Assembly (NCBI GenBank): GCA_023134755.1
Contig: JAGLUM010000300.1
Coordinates: 1 to 5,434, forward strand
DNA from: Fidelibacterota bacterium
Lineage (GTDB): Bacteria; Fidelibacterota; Fidelibacteria; Fidelibacterales; Fidelibacteraceae
Direction of reading: 5' to 3'
Length of the DNA: 5,434 bases
Each line of letters starts with the position of its first letter. Position 1 is the stretch's first letter. The notes beneath the pieces are model-generated. The model was not told the origin of the DNA. It did no database searches and worked only from the letters and a program-made list of their open reading frames with translations. This document shows, piece after piece, positions 1 through 5,434 of this stretch. The position numbers and the translations under genes were made by a program.

Positions 1-228
1 AAGAATTGCACAGGCACCAATATGGATTTCATTATTATCCCTATAAATCTGTTTTAATTCAGGCAGATGTTCAATAAACAGAATTGGCAGATTAAAATCC
101 GGCTTGATTGCAAATCCACGTGCACGCTGAACCATTAAATCTGTTCCACCCGCAAGAATTGTGCATTCTTTTTCTGACAAAATATACAAAGCTTCGATCA
201 AGTTGCCAGGTCGATATTCCCCTACCAT
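1..228 (-). CDS. xdhB: Xanthine dehydrogenase-family FAD-binding subunit, N-terminal fragment
   Basis: This is the start of the medium (flavin) subunit of a molybdenum hydroxylase, which takes electrons from the [2Fe-2S] subunit onto FAD and passes them to an acceptor such as NAD+. The frame is open from an ATG at 226-228 to the left edge and gives 76 residues. The family normally has about 280-300 residues, so roughly three quarters lies outside the window. Seen directly: a YRPG-NLIEAL opening typical of the family, the flavin pyrophosphate-binding loop AGGTDLM at residues 26-32, a PELKQI segment at 56-61, and IHIGA at 68-72, matching the usual IRIGA. The start is well supported by AAGGAG at 236-241, seven bases upstream, and the gene overlaps the end of the [2Fe-2S] gene by 7 bases, implying coupled translation. 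The CoxM/XdhB family assignment is secure; the exact substrate of the complex is inferred from the large subunit. Confidence 0.9.
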   Translation of the reverse strand, partial: MVGEYRPGNLIEALYILSEKECTILAGGTDLMVQRARGFAIKPDFNLPILFIEHLPELKQIYRDNNEIHIGACAIL

Positions 229-692
229 AATCCGGCTCCTTTTCGTATTGCCAGTCTTACCCCCTGAATGATCATATTATATCCTGTACAGCGACAGAGA
301 TTCCCCGATAATCCTTCTTTAATTTCTTCATCCGTTGGATTGGGATTCTGATTAAGCAGTGACTCTGTTGCCATTACAAATCCCGGTGTGCAAAAACCAC
401 ATTGTACAGAGCCTGCTTCCATAAAGCCTGTTTCTATTGCTTTGTAGCGATCCGTGTTTTTGTATCCTTCTAATGTCACAATTGATTTTCCTATTATTGA
501 ACCTGCCGGAATCATACAGGAATTCATAGCTTTGCCATTCACCAGCACAACACAGGCTCCGCATTCGCCTTCTCCACATCCTTCTTTAACACTTGTCAAC
601 CCAAAATCTTCGCGCAGTACGTCCAAAAGCCTAATTGATGCTTCGATATCTATTTTCTTTTTCTCATTGTTTAAATAAAATTCAATTTTCAT
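222..692 (-). CDS. xdhC: Xanthine dehydrogenase-family [2Fe-2S] subunit
   Basis: This is the small electron-transfer subunit of the molybdenum hydroxylase, carrying two [2Fe-2S] clusters between the molybdopterin and the flavin. The protein has 156 residues, a normal length. The N-terminal ferredoxin-like domain has the plant-type cluster cysteines C39, C44, C47 and C59 (EGCGEGECGAC then NSC). The C-terminal four-helix domain has C98 and C101 (QCGFCTPG) and C133 and C135 (NLCRCTGY). All eight ligands are present, so the subunit should be functional. A TTG at 698 would add two residues, but the ATG at 692 is preferred because GGAG at 700-703 lies 7 bases before it and only 1 base before the TTG. 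The gene overlaps the 3' end of the large-subunit gene by 11 bases and the FAD gene by 7. The order large-[2Fe-2S]-FAD differs from E. coli xdhABC (large-FAD-[2Fe-2S]); the symbol follows E. coli naming by function. Confidence 0.95.
   Translation of the reverse strand: MKIEFYLNNEKKKIDIEASIRLLDVLREDFGLTSVKEGCGEGECGACVVLVNGKAMNSCMIPAGSIIGKSIVTLEGYKNTDRYKAIETGFMEAGSVQCGFCTPGFVMATESLLNQNPNPTDEEIKEGLSGNLCRCTGYNMIIQGVRLAIRKGAGLW
236..241 (-). promoter_or_regulatory. Ribosome binding site of the FAD subunit gene
   Basis: AAGGAG on the minus strand, with a 7-base spacer to the ATG at 228. It is the strongest Shine-Dalgarno match in the window, lies inside the coding region of the upstream [2Fe-2S] gene, and fixes the start of the FAD subunit. 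Confidence 0.85.
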
Positions 693-2778
693 TATCAATC
701 TCCATTAATCTCTCCGGCGTAATTGGTAGATGATTGATCGGTTTTTTCAATGCATTCGCTACCGCTTCGGCAACTGCCGGTGGTGCACCAACGAAAGGCA
801 ATTCTCCGGCACATTTTGCTCCAAATGGTCCAAACTCATAAGGATTCGAAATAAAGCAACAATTAATTTCCGGTACATCCATGGAGGTGGGAACTTTATA
901 ATCTGTGAGATTGCTTTGTTTCAGTTTGCCATTTTCAAGTTCCATGACTTCAATTGTTGCCCAACCGATCCCCTGAGCAATTCCACCTTCTATCTGCCCT
1001 TTTAGCGTACGCTCGTCGATTGGAACACCCACATCGTAGACTGCATCTATTTTTTTTATTGTCAATTCATACGTAATGGGGTCAATCTCTACTTCTGCTA
1101 CATTTGCTCCCCAGGAATAAACCGGATAAGCATCGCCATGAAATTTATTATCATCCCAATGAAGATAATCAGGATGTTTGTAGCTTTTGCTTACATCCAG
1201 AATTTCGGCTTTATTCCAGCGTTCTTTCATTTCCAGGGCTGTTTGTCGCAAAAGTCCGCCAACGATCATGGTTGTTCTTGATGCTACCGTTGGACCGGAA
1301 TCAGGAATCAATCCTGTATCAACTTTTTCACACACAACATTTTCTATTGGAATTTCCAAAGTATATGCAACAATTTTTCGCAAAGAGGTTTCTGCGCCTT
1401 GTCCCATTTCCACGCTGGATACTTTTAATGTCACGATATCCTTGTTTTTATTTAATATAATTTTACCGCTTATGACAGATTCACCTTTTCCGGTAAATCC
1501 GCAACCATGAAGGAATAAAGAAATCCCGATGCCATGATATTTTTTGTTTGTTTTTAGTTTGTTGTAATAATCGGACTTCCCGATAACTTTTTTAATGATC
1601 TCCGGTAATTTTACTTCCTCGTGAATTTGACCGCCGGTACACGTGGGGTCGTTTTTTTTCAGCAAATGCCGCATCTTGTATTCAAGCGGATCAATTCCTA
1701 GTTTCACTGCAATATTATAGAACAACATTTCTATACTAAAGATCGTTTGCGGTGCTCCGAATCCACGGTATGCCCCTGAGGGAACAGAATTGGTCATGAA
1801 ATTTCTGCCGCGAACATTCAGATGGGGAATATTATAAACATTGGTTGCAGAAAAAATTCCACGTTGAAGCACTACAGGGGAAAGACCGTTGTAGGCTCCG
1901 GCATTTAATATAACGTCAATATCTAATGCGATAACTTGATCATTTTCATCAATAGCTGCTTTATAGCGGACTTTAGAAGGATGGCGCTTGGTTGAGCATA
2001 ATATATCTTCTGATCTGTCATAGATCATCATAACCGGATGATGGGTCTTGTGCGCGGCAATGGCTACATGACATGCAGTTAAAGATGGGAACTCCTCTTT
2101 CCCGCCAAAAGCGCCTCCGGTAACTGTTTGGACAACTCGAATTTTATTGTCCGGTAAATTCATTGTGTCCAATAAGGCATTTTTTACATAGAACGGGCAT
2201 TGCATAGAACCGTAAACAAAAAGTGTACCTTTTTTGAACTCTGCAGCTATGCCCTGGGGTTCTAAATAGACATGTTCCTGGTATCCTGTGCTGAATTCAT
2301 CTTCAATAAGTAGTTTTGCGTGTTGAAAGGCCTTTTCAGGTTTGCCTTTTTTGTAATGATAATCTGTAAATACGGTTGATCTTTCCTCTGCTTCTTCTAG
2401 AGAAAATAATGTCCGTTCTTCTTGATATTGAATTTTTATCTGAGAAGCAATGGAATAAATGATCTCCCGGTCAGGACCTACTACGATCAAAATCGGTTGC
2501 CCGATATATTGTACATCATCTTCAGCAAAAATGGGATGATCCGAGACCACTGTATGCATTCTGTTGACTCCCGGTACATCATTTTTGTCGATCACATAAA
2601 ATCCTGCTGGAATTTTGGGCAATTCAATAGAGAGAATTTTGGCTTTTGCTTTTATACTTCTAACCGTTTTTGCAAATAATAAATTCTTAAATTTCCAATC
2701 AGAAATATATTTGGCTTCACCCTTTATTTTTTTTCTGGAATCAACTCGCAAAATTGATTTACTGATACTTTCTTTCAA
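682..2778 (-). CDS. xdhA: Xanthine dehydrogenase-family molybdopterin-binding subunit, probable purine hydroxylase
   Basis: This is the catalytic large subunit, which hydroxylates a carbon next to a ring nitrogen using water as oxygen source. At 698 residues it is slightly shorter than many relatives but complete. The N-terminal a/b-hammerhead domain covers about residues 1-125 (RVDSRKKIKGEAKY near the start). The two molybdopterin-binding domains follow, with GGAFGGKE at 221-228, AYRGFGAPQ at 336-344, VEMGQGAET at 456-464, PDSGPTVASRT at 492-502, EGGIAQGIGW at 597-606 and GAKCAGELP at 653-661. By alignment from memory with bovine xanthine oxidoreductase, E659 is the catalytic Glu1261, and E228, R306 and F340 match the purine-contacting Glu802, Arg880 and Phe914. 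Aldehyde oxidases lose that Glu/Arg pair, so a purine substrate is favoured. The start is TTG at 2776-2778, preceded by AAAGG; an in-frame TAA at 2797-2799 rules out a longer protein, and the next Met is residue 74. The gene follows the MocA-like gene after 13 bases. Whether it also needs labile selenium cannot be seen. Confidence 0.93.
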   Translation of the reverse strand: MKESISKSILRVDSRKKIKGEAKYISDWKFKNLLFAKTVRSIKAKAKILSIELPKIPAGFYVIDKNDVPGVNRMHTVVSDHPIFAEDDVQYIGQPILIVVGPDREIIYSIASQIKIQYQEERTLFSLEEAEERSTVFTDYHYKKGKPEKAFQHAKLLIEDEFSTGYQEHVYLEPQGIAAEFKKGTLFVYGSMQCPFYVKNALLDTMNLPDNKIRVVQTVTGGAFGGKEEFPSLTACHVAIAAHKTHHPVMMIYDRSEDILCSTKRHPSKVRYKAAIDENDQVIALDIDVILNAGAYNGLSPVVLQRGIFSATNVYNIPHLNVRGRNFMTNSVPSGAYRGFGAPQTIFSIEMLFYNIAVKLGIDPLEYKMRHLLKKNDPTCTGGQIHEEVKLPEIIKKVIGKSDYYNKLKTNKKYHGIGISLFLHGCGFTGKGESVISGKIILNKNKDIVTLKVSSVEMGQGAETSLRKIVAYTLEIPIENVVCEKVDTGLIPDSGPTVASRTTMIVGGLLRQTALEMKERWNKAEILDVSKSYKHPDYLHWDDNKFHGDAYPVYSWGANVAEVEIDPITYELTIKKIDAVYDVGVPIDERTLKGQIEGGIAQGIGWATIEVMELENGKLKQSNLTDYKVPTSMDVPEINCCFISNPYEFGPFGAKCAGELPFVGAPPAVAEAVANALKKPINHLPITPERLMEIDNEN
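700..703 (-). promoter_or_regulatory. Ribosome binding site deciding the [2Fe-2S] subunit start
   Basis: GGAG on the minus strand, 7 bases before the ATG at 692 and only 1 base before the alternative TTG at 698. It therefore supports the ATG. It sits within the last codons of the large-subunit gene. Confidence 0.75.
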
Positions 2779-2785
2779 ATCCTTG

Positions 2786-2790
2786 CCTTT
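2786..2790 (-). promoter_or_regulatory. Ribosome binding site supporting a TTG start
   Basis: AAAGG on the minus strand, 7 bases before the TTG at 2778. No ATG or GTG lies between the upstream in-frame stop (2797-2799) and this point, so the site and the TTG together define the large-subunit start. A second AAGG lies only 2 bases from the TTG, probably too close to act alone. Confidence 0.6.
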
Positions 2791-2791
2791 G

Positions 2792-3394
2792 TTAATTTAC
2801 TATTGAATGTCCCTGAGTAAAATTTTTTTTGTAATACTTTTTGATATTTTCATGGTCTTCTGCTGTATCAACATCCAATCCAATGCCCGCATCATCCACA
2901 TCAATTATTTCAACCTTCTCTTTGCTGTGAATATAATTTCGCAGTATTTCCGTATCCGGCCAGCTTAAAATCTCCGGAATGAGTTTTGCGTCAAAAAGCA
3001 CCGGGTGGCCTTTTTTGCCTTTATATCTTGGAATAACAATATCGTTGGCATGGTTGAGCAATGCTTGGAAAGTTGTAATTTTCACTACCGGCTGATCCCC
3101 GGGAATAATGAAAAAATAATCTGATCTTACATGTTTAATTCCGGCTCTCACTGATGAAAACATTCCCAATTCAAATTTCTCATTTTTAATTAATTTTACT
3201 TTAGGCGTTTCTGTAATAATTGCTGACAATTTTTCAAATTTATGACCGCCAACAACGATTATATTTTCACAGAGTTCTAACATGCTTTCAATCGTTCTGA
3301 GCAATATAGGTTTCCCGCAAAGATCCAGTGCCGGTTTAAAATTTCCGGCTCTTTCAGAATATCCTGCAGATAAAATAATTCCGTCAACGGTCAT
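2792..3394 (-). CDS. mocA: MocA/YgfJ-like molybdenum cofactor nucleotidyltransferase
   Basis: This is a GT-A-fold nucleotidyltransferase of the MobA/MocA group, 200 residues, a normal length. Family members transfer CMP (MocA) or GMP (MobA) from the NTP to molybdopterin; MocA-type members serve xanthine dehydrogenase-family enzymes, and the YgfJ branch accompanies selenium-linked molybdenum hydroxylases. Seen directly: a nucleotide-binding loop LSAGYSERAGNFK at residues 8-20, GMFSSVRAGI at 76-85, the metal-binding PGDQP at 97-101 (Asp99), KGHPVLFD at 127-134, and a C-terminal DVDTAEDHENI resembling the usual DIDTPEDY. The loop is slightly unusual: Ser9 and Ala16 replace the common Ala and Met. 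The start ATG overlaps the stop of the PLP enzyme gene in an ATGA, with GAGGA 6 bases upstream. Its place directly before the large-subunit gene supports a dedicated maturation role. CTP versus GTP use cannot be settled by eye, although a xanthine dehydrogenase partner favours CTP. Confidence 0.87.
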   Translation of the reverse strand: MTVDGIILSAGYSERAGNFKPALDLCGKPILLRTIESMLELCENIIVVGGHKFEKLSAIITETPKVKLIKNEKFELGMFSSVRAGIKHVRSDYFFIIPGDQPVVKITTFQALLNHANDIVIPRYKGKKGHPVLFDAKLIPEILSWPDTEILRNYIHSKEKVEIIDVDDAGIGLDVDTAEDHENIKKYYKKNFTQGHSIVN

Positions 3395-4557
3395 TGAATT
3401 TCCTCAATAGATCTAATTGCGTTTTTCGGAAATGTAATTTTTTTCATGGCAGCGTCAATATCCTTTAAACCCGTTCCGGTAATAAGTAAAACAATCGTGG
3501 CGTTTTTCGGTAATTTTGTCTTCATCTTTAAAAAGCCCGCATACGGCGCGGCGGCAGCTGGTTCGGCAAAAAGTCCGGCCTTTTTTGATAATTGTTTTTG
3601 TGATGATAATATTTCTTCATCGGAAACTAAAATTGATCTTCCCTGATATTTCTGCAATTGTTTCAATGCATAATATCCGCATTTGGGGACATCAACAGCA
3701 ATTGAATCTGCTACTGTCCGGGAGTTTACCGCTCGAAATGTTCCACTTTTCAATGCATCGTGAATGGCAGCGCTTCCTTCTGCCTGGATGGCAATGATTG
3801 TTGGCATTTTTTCAATAAAACCGAATTGTATCAAATCTTTGAAACCTTTATAGACTCCGCTGATGATCACACCATCGCCAACAGGAACAAATACATAATC
3901 GGGTGCTTTCCTAAGTTGCTGAAATATTTCCAGAGAAACTGATTTTTTTCCCTCAATAGTCAAAGGATTATAGGCCGTATTTCTACTCAAAAGATTGTGT
4001 TTTTTTGAATATTCAAGCGACATATCAAAGGCTTTATCATAATTTCCATCAACAGAAATGACTTTTGCTCCATATTGTAATGATTGGATCATTTTGGCTC
4101 TAGGTGCCGTTTTTGGTAGAAAAATTGTGATCTTCAAACCGCAAGCAGCGCCAATCCCAGCCATTGAGGAAGCTGCATTTCCGGTAGAAGCCAAAACAAT
4201 TTCTTTTATTTGATGCTTTTTTGCAAATGCCGCTACTAATATGGAGGCTCTGTCTTTGAATGAGCCCGTCAGATTGCATGTGTCATCTTTCAGGTAAAGA
4301 TTAGGAAAAACATCTAAATTTTCTGCCTTCCAAAGAGGTGTACTACCCACGGGAATATTGGGAAACCATTTTTGCTCAAGGGGAAGTAAGTCTTCAATTT
4401 TAACAGATGATCCGGTAAAATATTGAACCTCCAAAATTCCATGCAGTGGTTCTTCCGGCTTTTGCTTTTCTCTGCAAATGGGACAAAGCATGATATCAGG
4501 CAAAATTTCAAATTCCTTGCCGCACTCCGAGCATTTATATTTGCTTTGAATTGACAT
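3391..4557 (-). CDS. Threonine synthase-like PLP enzyme with N-terminal zinc ribbon
   Basis: This is a fold-type II PLP-dependent enzyme of 388 residues, in the size range of archaeal/plant-type threonine synthases. A zinc ribbon occupies about residues 7-28 (C9-x2-C12 and C25-x2-C28), as in many of those enzymes. The catalytic domain has TGSFKDR at 97-103 with the PLP Schiff-base lysine K101, STGNAASS at 124-131 (cofactor contact), a glycine-rich phosphate loop VPVGDG at 224-229, and TGTGLKD at 360-366. These are threonine-synthase-family signatures and not those of the diaminopropionate ammonia-lyase YgeX. The usual loop Asn is Asp228. The gene lies 4 bases after a YgeW-like carbamoyltransferase and overlaps a MocA-like gene, with no hom, thrB or other threonine gene in view. 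I infer a catabolic beta-elimination or related reaction on an amino acid made during N-heterocycle breakdown, perhaps 2,3-diaminopropionate. True threonine synthase remains possible. The family is well supported; the substrate is unknown. Confidence 0.88.
   Translation of the reverse strand: MSIQSKYKCSECGKEFEILPDIMLCPICREKQKPEEPLHGILEVQYFTGSSVKIEDLLPLEQKWFPNIPVGSTPLWKAENLDVFPNLYLKDDTCNLTGSFKDRASILVAAFAKKHQIKEIVLASTGNAASSMAGIGAACGLKITIFLPKTAPRAKMIQSLQYGAKVISVDGNYDKAFDMSLEYSKKHNLLSRNTAYNPLTIEGKKSVSLEIFQQLRKAPDYVFVPVGDGVIISGVYKGFKDLIQFGFIEKMPTIIAIQAEGSAAIHDALKSGTFRAVNSRTVADSIAVDVPKCGYYALKQLQKYQGRSILVSDEEILSSQKQLSKKAGLFAEPAAAAPYAGFLKMKTKLPKNATIVLLITGTGLKDIDAAMKKITFPKNAIRSIEEIQ
3401..3405 (-). 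promoter_or_regulatory. Ribosome binding site of the MocA-like gene
   Basis: GAGGA on the minus strand with a 6-base spacer to the ATG at 3394. It lies inside the end of the PLP enzyme gene, whose stop codon overlaps this start (ATGA at 3391-3394), so the two genes are probably translationally coupled. Confidence 0.75.
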
Positions 4558-4561
4558 AATA

Positions 4562-5434
4562 TTAGGGTCGTCCTCCCATGGTTAATCCCATAATGGCTTT
4601 GGCTGTGTGCAATCTATTTTCCGCCTCGTCATAAATGATTGACGCCTCGCCGTCTATGACGGCAGGAGTAACTTCATTCCCGCGATCTGCCGGAAGTGCA
4701 TGCATGTATTTCACATCGCGATGAGCCAAGCTCATGCGTTTTTCATTGCAAATCCAGTTTTTGTATTTATCCAGATTTGCTTTTATCTCTTTTTGACATT
4801 CTTCTTCGTTCGCATTATATTCATCAAAAGAGTAGTTCCCGAATCCGCCCCAGTTTTTAGGAATAACAATATCGGCATCTTTAAATCCTTCGTCCATATT
4901 GTCCACAAAACGAAGTTTTCCGTTATTCTCTACGGCATTTTTTTCTGCTACTTTTACCAGATCTTTGTACAGTGGAAATTCTTTGGGAGCAGCTACCGTG
5001 ACATCCATTCCATACCGCGGAAACATCAAAATTTGAGATAATGGCACGGAAAGGGGTTTTGCGTGAGATGTTGCATAAGCCCACGAAATTACTATTTTTA
5101 TATCTTTTAGGTCTTTGCCAAAATATTCCTGAATTGTCATCAAGTCAGCAATTGCCTGCATGGGATGATATAGGTCATCCTGGAGTGACATGACCGGAAT
5201 GGATGCGTTATCAGCAAGCTCATTGAGATACTTATTGCCGATTCCATAAAAGCAATTTCGGCAGGCAATCCCGTGTCCCATCCTCGACAATACCATAGAG
5301 GTATCTTTGGCTGACTCACCATGTGATAATTGCATTTTATCCGGTGTCAAATCATGGGCGTGTCCACCAAGCTGTGTCATTCCGGCTTCCATGGAATTGC
5401 GCGTTCTGGTGGACTGTTCAAAGAACATCATGAA
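4562..5434 (-). CDS. ygeW: YgeW-like knotted carbamoyltransferase, C-terminal part
   Basis: This is an aspartate/ornithine carbamoyltransferase-superfamily enzyme, open to the right edge. The ATG at 5431 is internal, because it lies only a few residues before the carbamoyl-phosphate loop STRTR (residues 7-11 counted from it) and a Phe codon precedes it; a few tens of N-terminal residues are missing. Other motifs are LSHGES (35-40), HPMQ (89-92, carbamoyl-phosphate binding), WAY...KPLSVP (117-130), HALP (244-247) and DEAENRLHTAKA (268-279). From memory, HGES and WAY...KPLSVP match E. coli YgeW closely, while the C-terminal DEAENRLH also occurs in Xanthomonas acetylornithine transcarbamylase. 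Both belong to the knotted group, in which the KPL loop helps form a trefoil knot. YgeW has been linked to purine breakdown, where it is thought to release carbamoyl phosphate from a ureido compound. HALP replaces the common HCLP. The PLP enzyme gene follows after 4 bases. Acetyl- or succinylornithine transcarbamylase is the main alternative. Confidence 0.85.
   Translation of the reverse strand, partial: FMMFFEQSTRTRNSMEAGMTQLGGHAHDLTPDKMQLSHGESAKDTSMVLSRMGHGIACRNCFYGIGNKYLNELADNASIPVMSLQDDLYHPMQAIADLMTIQEYFGKDLKDIKIVISWAYATSHAKPLSVPLSQILMFPRYGMDVTVAAPKEFPLYKDLVKVAEKNAVENNGKLRFVDNMDEGFKDADIVIPKNWGGFGNYSFDEYNANEEECQKEIKANLDKYKNWICNEKRMSLAHRDVKYMHALPADRGNEVTPAVIDGEASIIYDEAENRLHTAKAIMGLTMGGRP
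4571..4577 (-). promoter_or_regulatory. Candidate ribosome binding site of the PLP enzyme, long spacer
   Basis: GGGAGGA on the minus strand is a good Shine-Dalgarno match, but the spacer to the ATG at 4557 is 13 bases, longer than the 6-7 bases seen at the other starts here. The site lies within the last codons of the carbamoyltransferase gene, whose stop is 4 bases before the ATG, so ribosomes may mainly arrive by coupling. No better start exists: the next in-frame Met is residue 23, inside the zinc ribbon. Confidence 0.4.

Noticed and set aside
696..698. TTG as start of the [2Fe-2S] subunit
   Set aside because: GGAG would be only 1 base away; the ATG at 692 has a 7-base spacer and gives the standard N-terminus.
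1104..1510. Overlapping plus-strand open frames of 118 and 107 codons
   Set aside because: They lie opposite the well-conserved large-subunit gene, lack recognisable motifs and are explained as antisense shadows.
1651..1660. Slippery-looking A-run (eight A followed by C on the coding strand), resembling A_AAA_AAC
   Set aside because: It encodes Lys-Lys-Asn in the conserved frame, the frame is intact on both sides, and similar runs at 1050-1057, 2727-2734 and 2823-2830 fit AT-rich lysine codons. No obvious stimulatory structure was noticed.
2779..2791. Possible terminator or promoter in the largest gap
   Set aside because: The gap is only 13 bases and is filled by the ribosome binding site of the next gene; T-runs nearby are coding and have no hairpin that I can see.
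4700..5041. Plus-strand open frame of 113 codons with hydrophobic runs
   Set aside because: It is antisense to the carbamoyltransferase; its Phe/Ile-rich look comes from reading Lys/Glu-rich codons backwards.
5429..5431. ATG that could be taken as the carbamoyltransferase start
   Set aside because: It falls just before the STRTR loop, which in this family lies some 50-70 residues into the protein, and the frame stays open to the window edge.
4562..5434. Arginine-biosynthetic ornithine carbamoyltransferase (argF)
   Set aside because: The KPL knot loop, the HGES segment, HALP instead of HCLP and the molybdenum-hydroxylase context all fit the YgeW branch better.
1..5434. CRISPR arrays, tRNA or rRNA genes, insertion sequences, in-frame UGA selenocysteine codons
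   Set aside because: The window is filled by six intact coding frames without internal stops; no repeats arranged as arrays, transposase sequences or RNA gene signatures were seen.

Overview
The window is one continuous set of six genes, all read on the minus strand, from the right end (position 5434) to the left end (position 1). No gap between genes exceeds 13 bases; four of the five junctions overlap or are within 4 bases of each other. This is a compact operon cut at both ends, with no room for a promoter or terminator inside. The DNA is AT-rich, most genes have Shine-Dalgarno-type ribosome sites, and one start codon is TTG. The gene content points to an anaerobic or facultatively anaerobic bacterium that breaks down purines or related N-heterocycles. 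The phylum cannot be decided from this window.

In order of transcription the genes are: (1) the 3' part of a carbamoyltransferase of the knotted YgeW/acetylornithine-transcarbamylase branch (4562-5434, N-terminus outside the window); (2) a fold-type II PLP enzyme with an N-terminal zinc ribbon and threonine-synthase motifs (3391-4557); (3) a small MocA/YgfJ-like nucleotidyltransferase predicted to mature the molybdenum cofactor (2792-3394); (4) the molybdopterin-binding large subunit of a xanthine dehydrogenase-family enzyme (682-2778, TTG start); (5) its two-cluster [2Fe-2S] subunit (222-692); (6) the first 76 codons of its FAD-binding subunit (1-228, continuing past the left edge).

The last four genes form a coherent module: a three-subunit molybdenum hydroxylase plus its cofactor-maturation protein. 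The large subunit keeps the Glu, Arg and Phe that hold purines in bovine xanthine oxidoreductase, as well as the catalytic Glu, so a purine-type substrate is favoured over an aldehyde. The first two genes resemble the ygeW-ygeX pair of the E. coli yge/ygf purine-catabolism region. There, YgeW is a carbamoyltransferase that is thought to release carbamoyl phosphate from a ureido intermediate, and YgeX is a PLP-dependent 2,3-diaminopropionate ammonia-lyase. Here the YgeX position is held by a threonine-synthase-type protein instead. The most interesting hypothesis is therefore a variant purine-fermentation operon in which a ThrC-like enzyme replaces YgeX. A second oddity supports a shifted substrate: the carbamoyltransferase has HALP where ornithine-type enzymes and E. 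coli YgeW have HCLP. The functional linkage is inferred from gene order and motifs.
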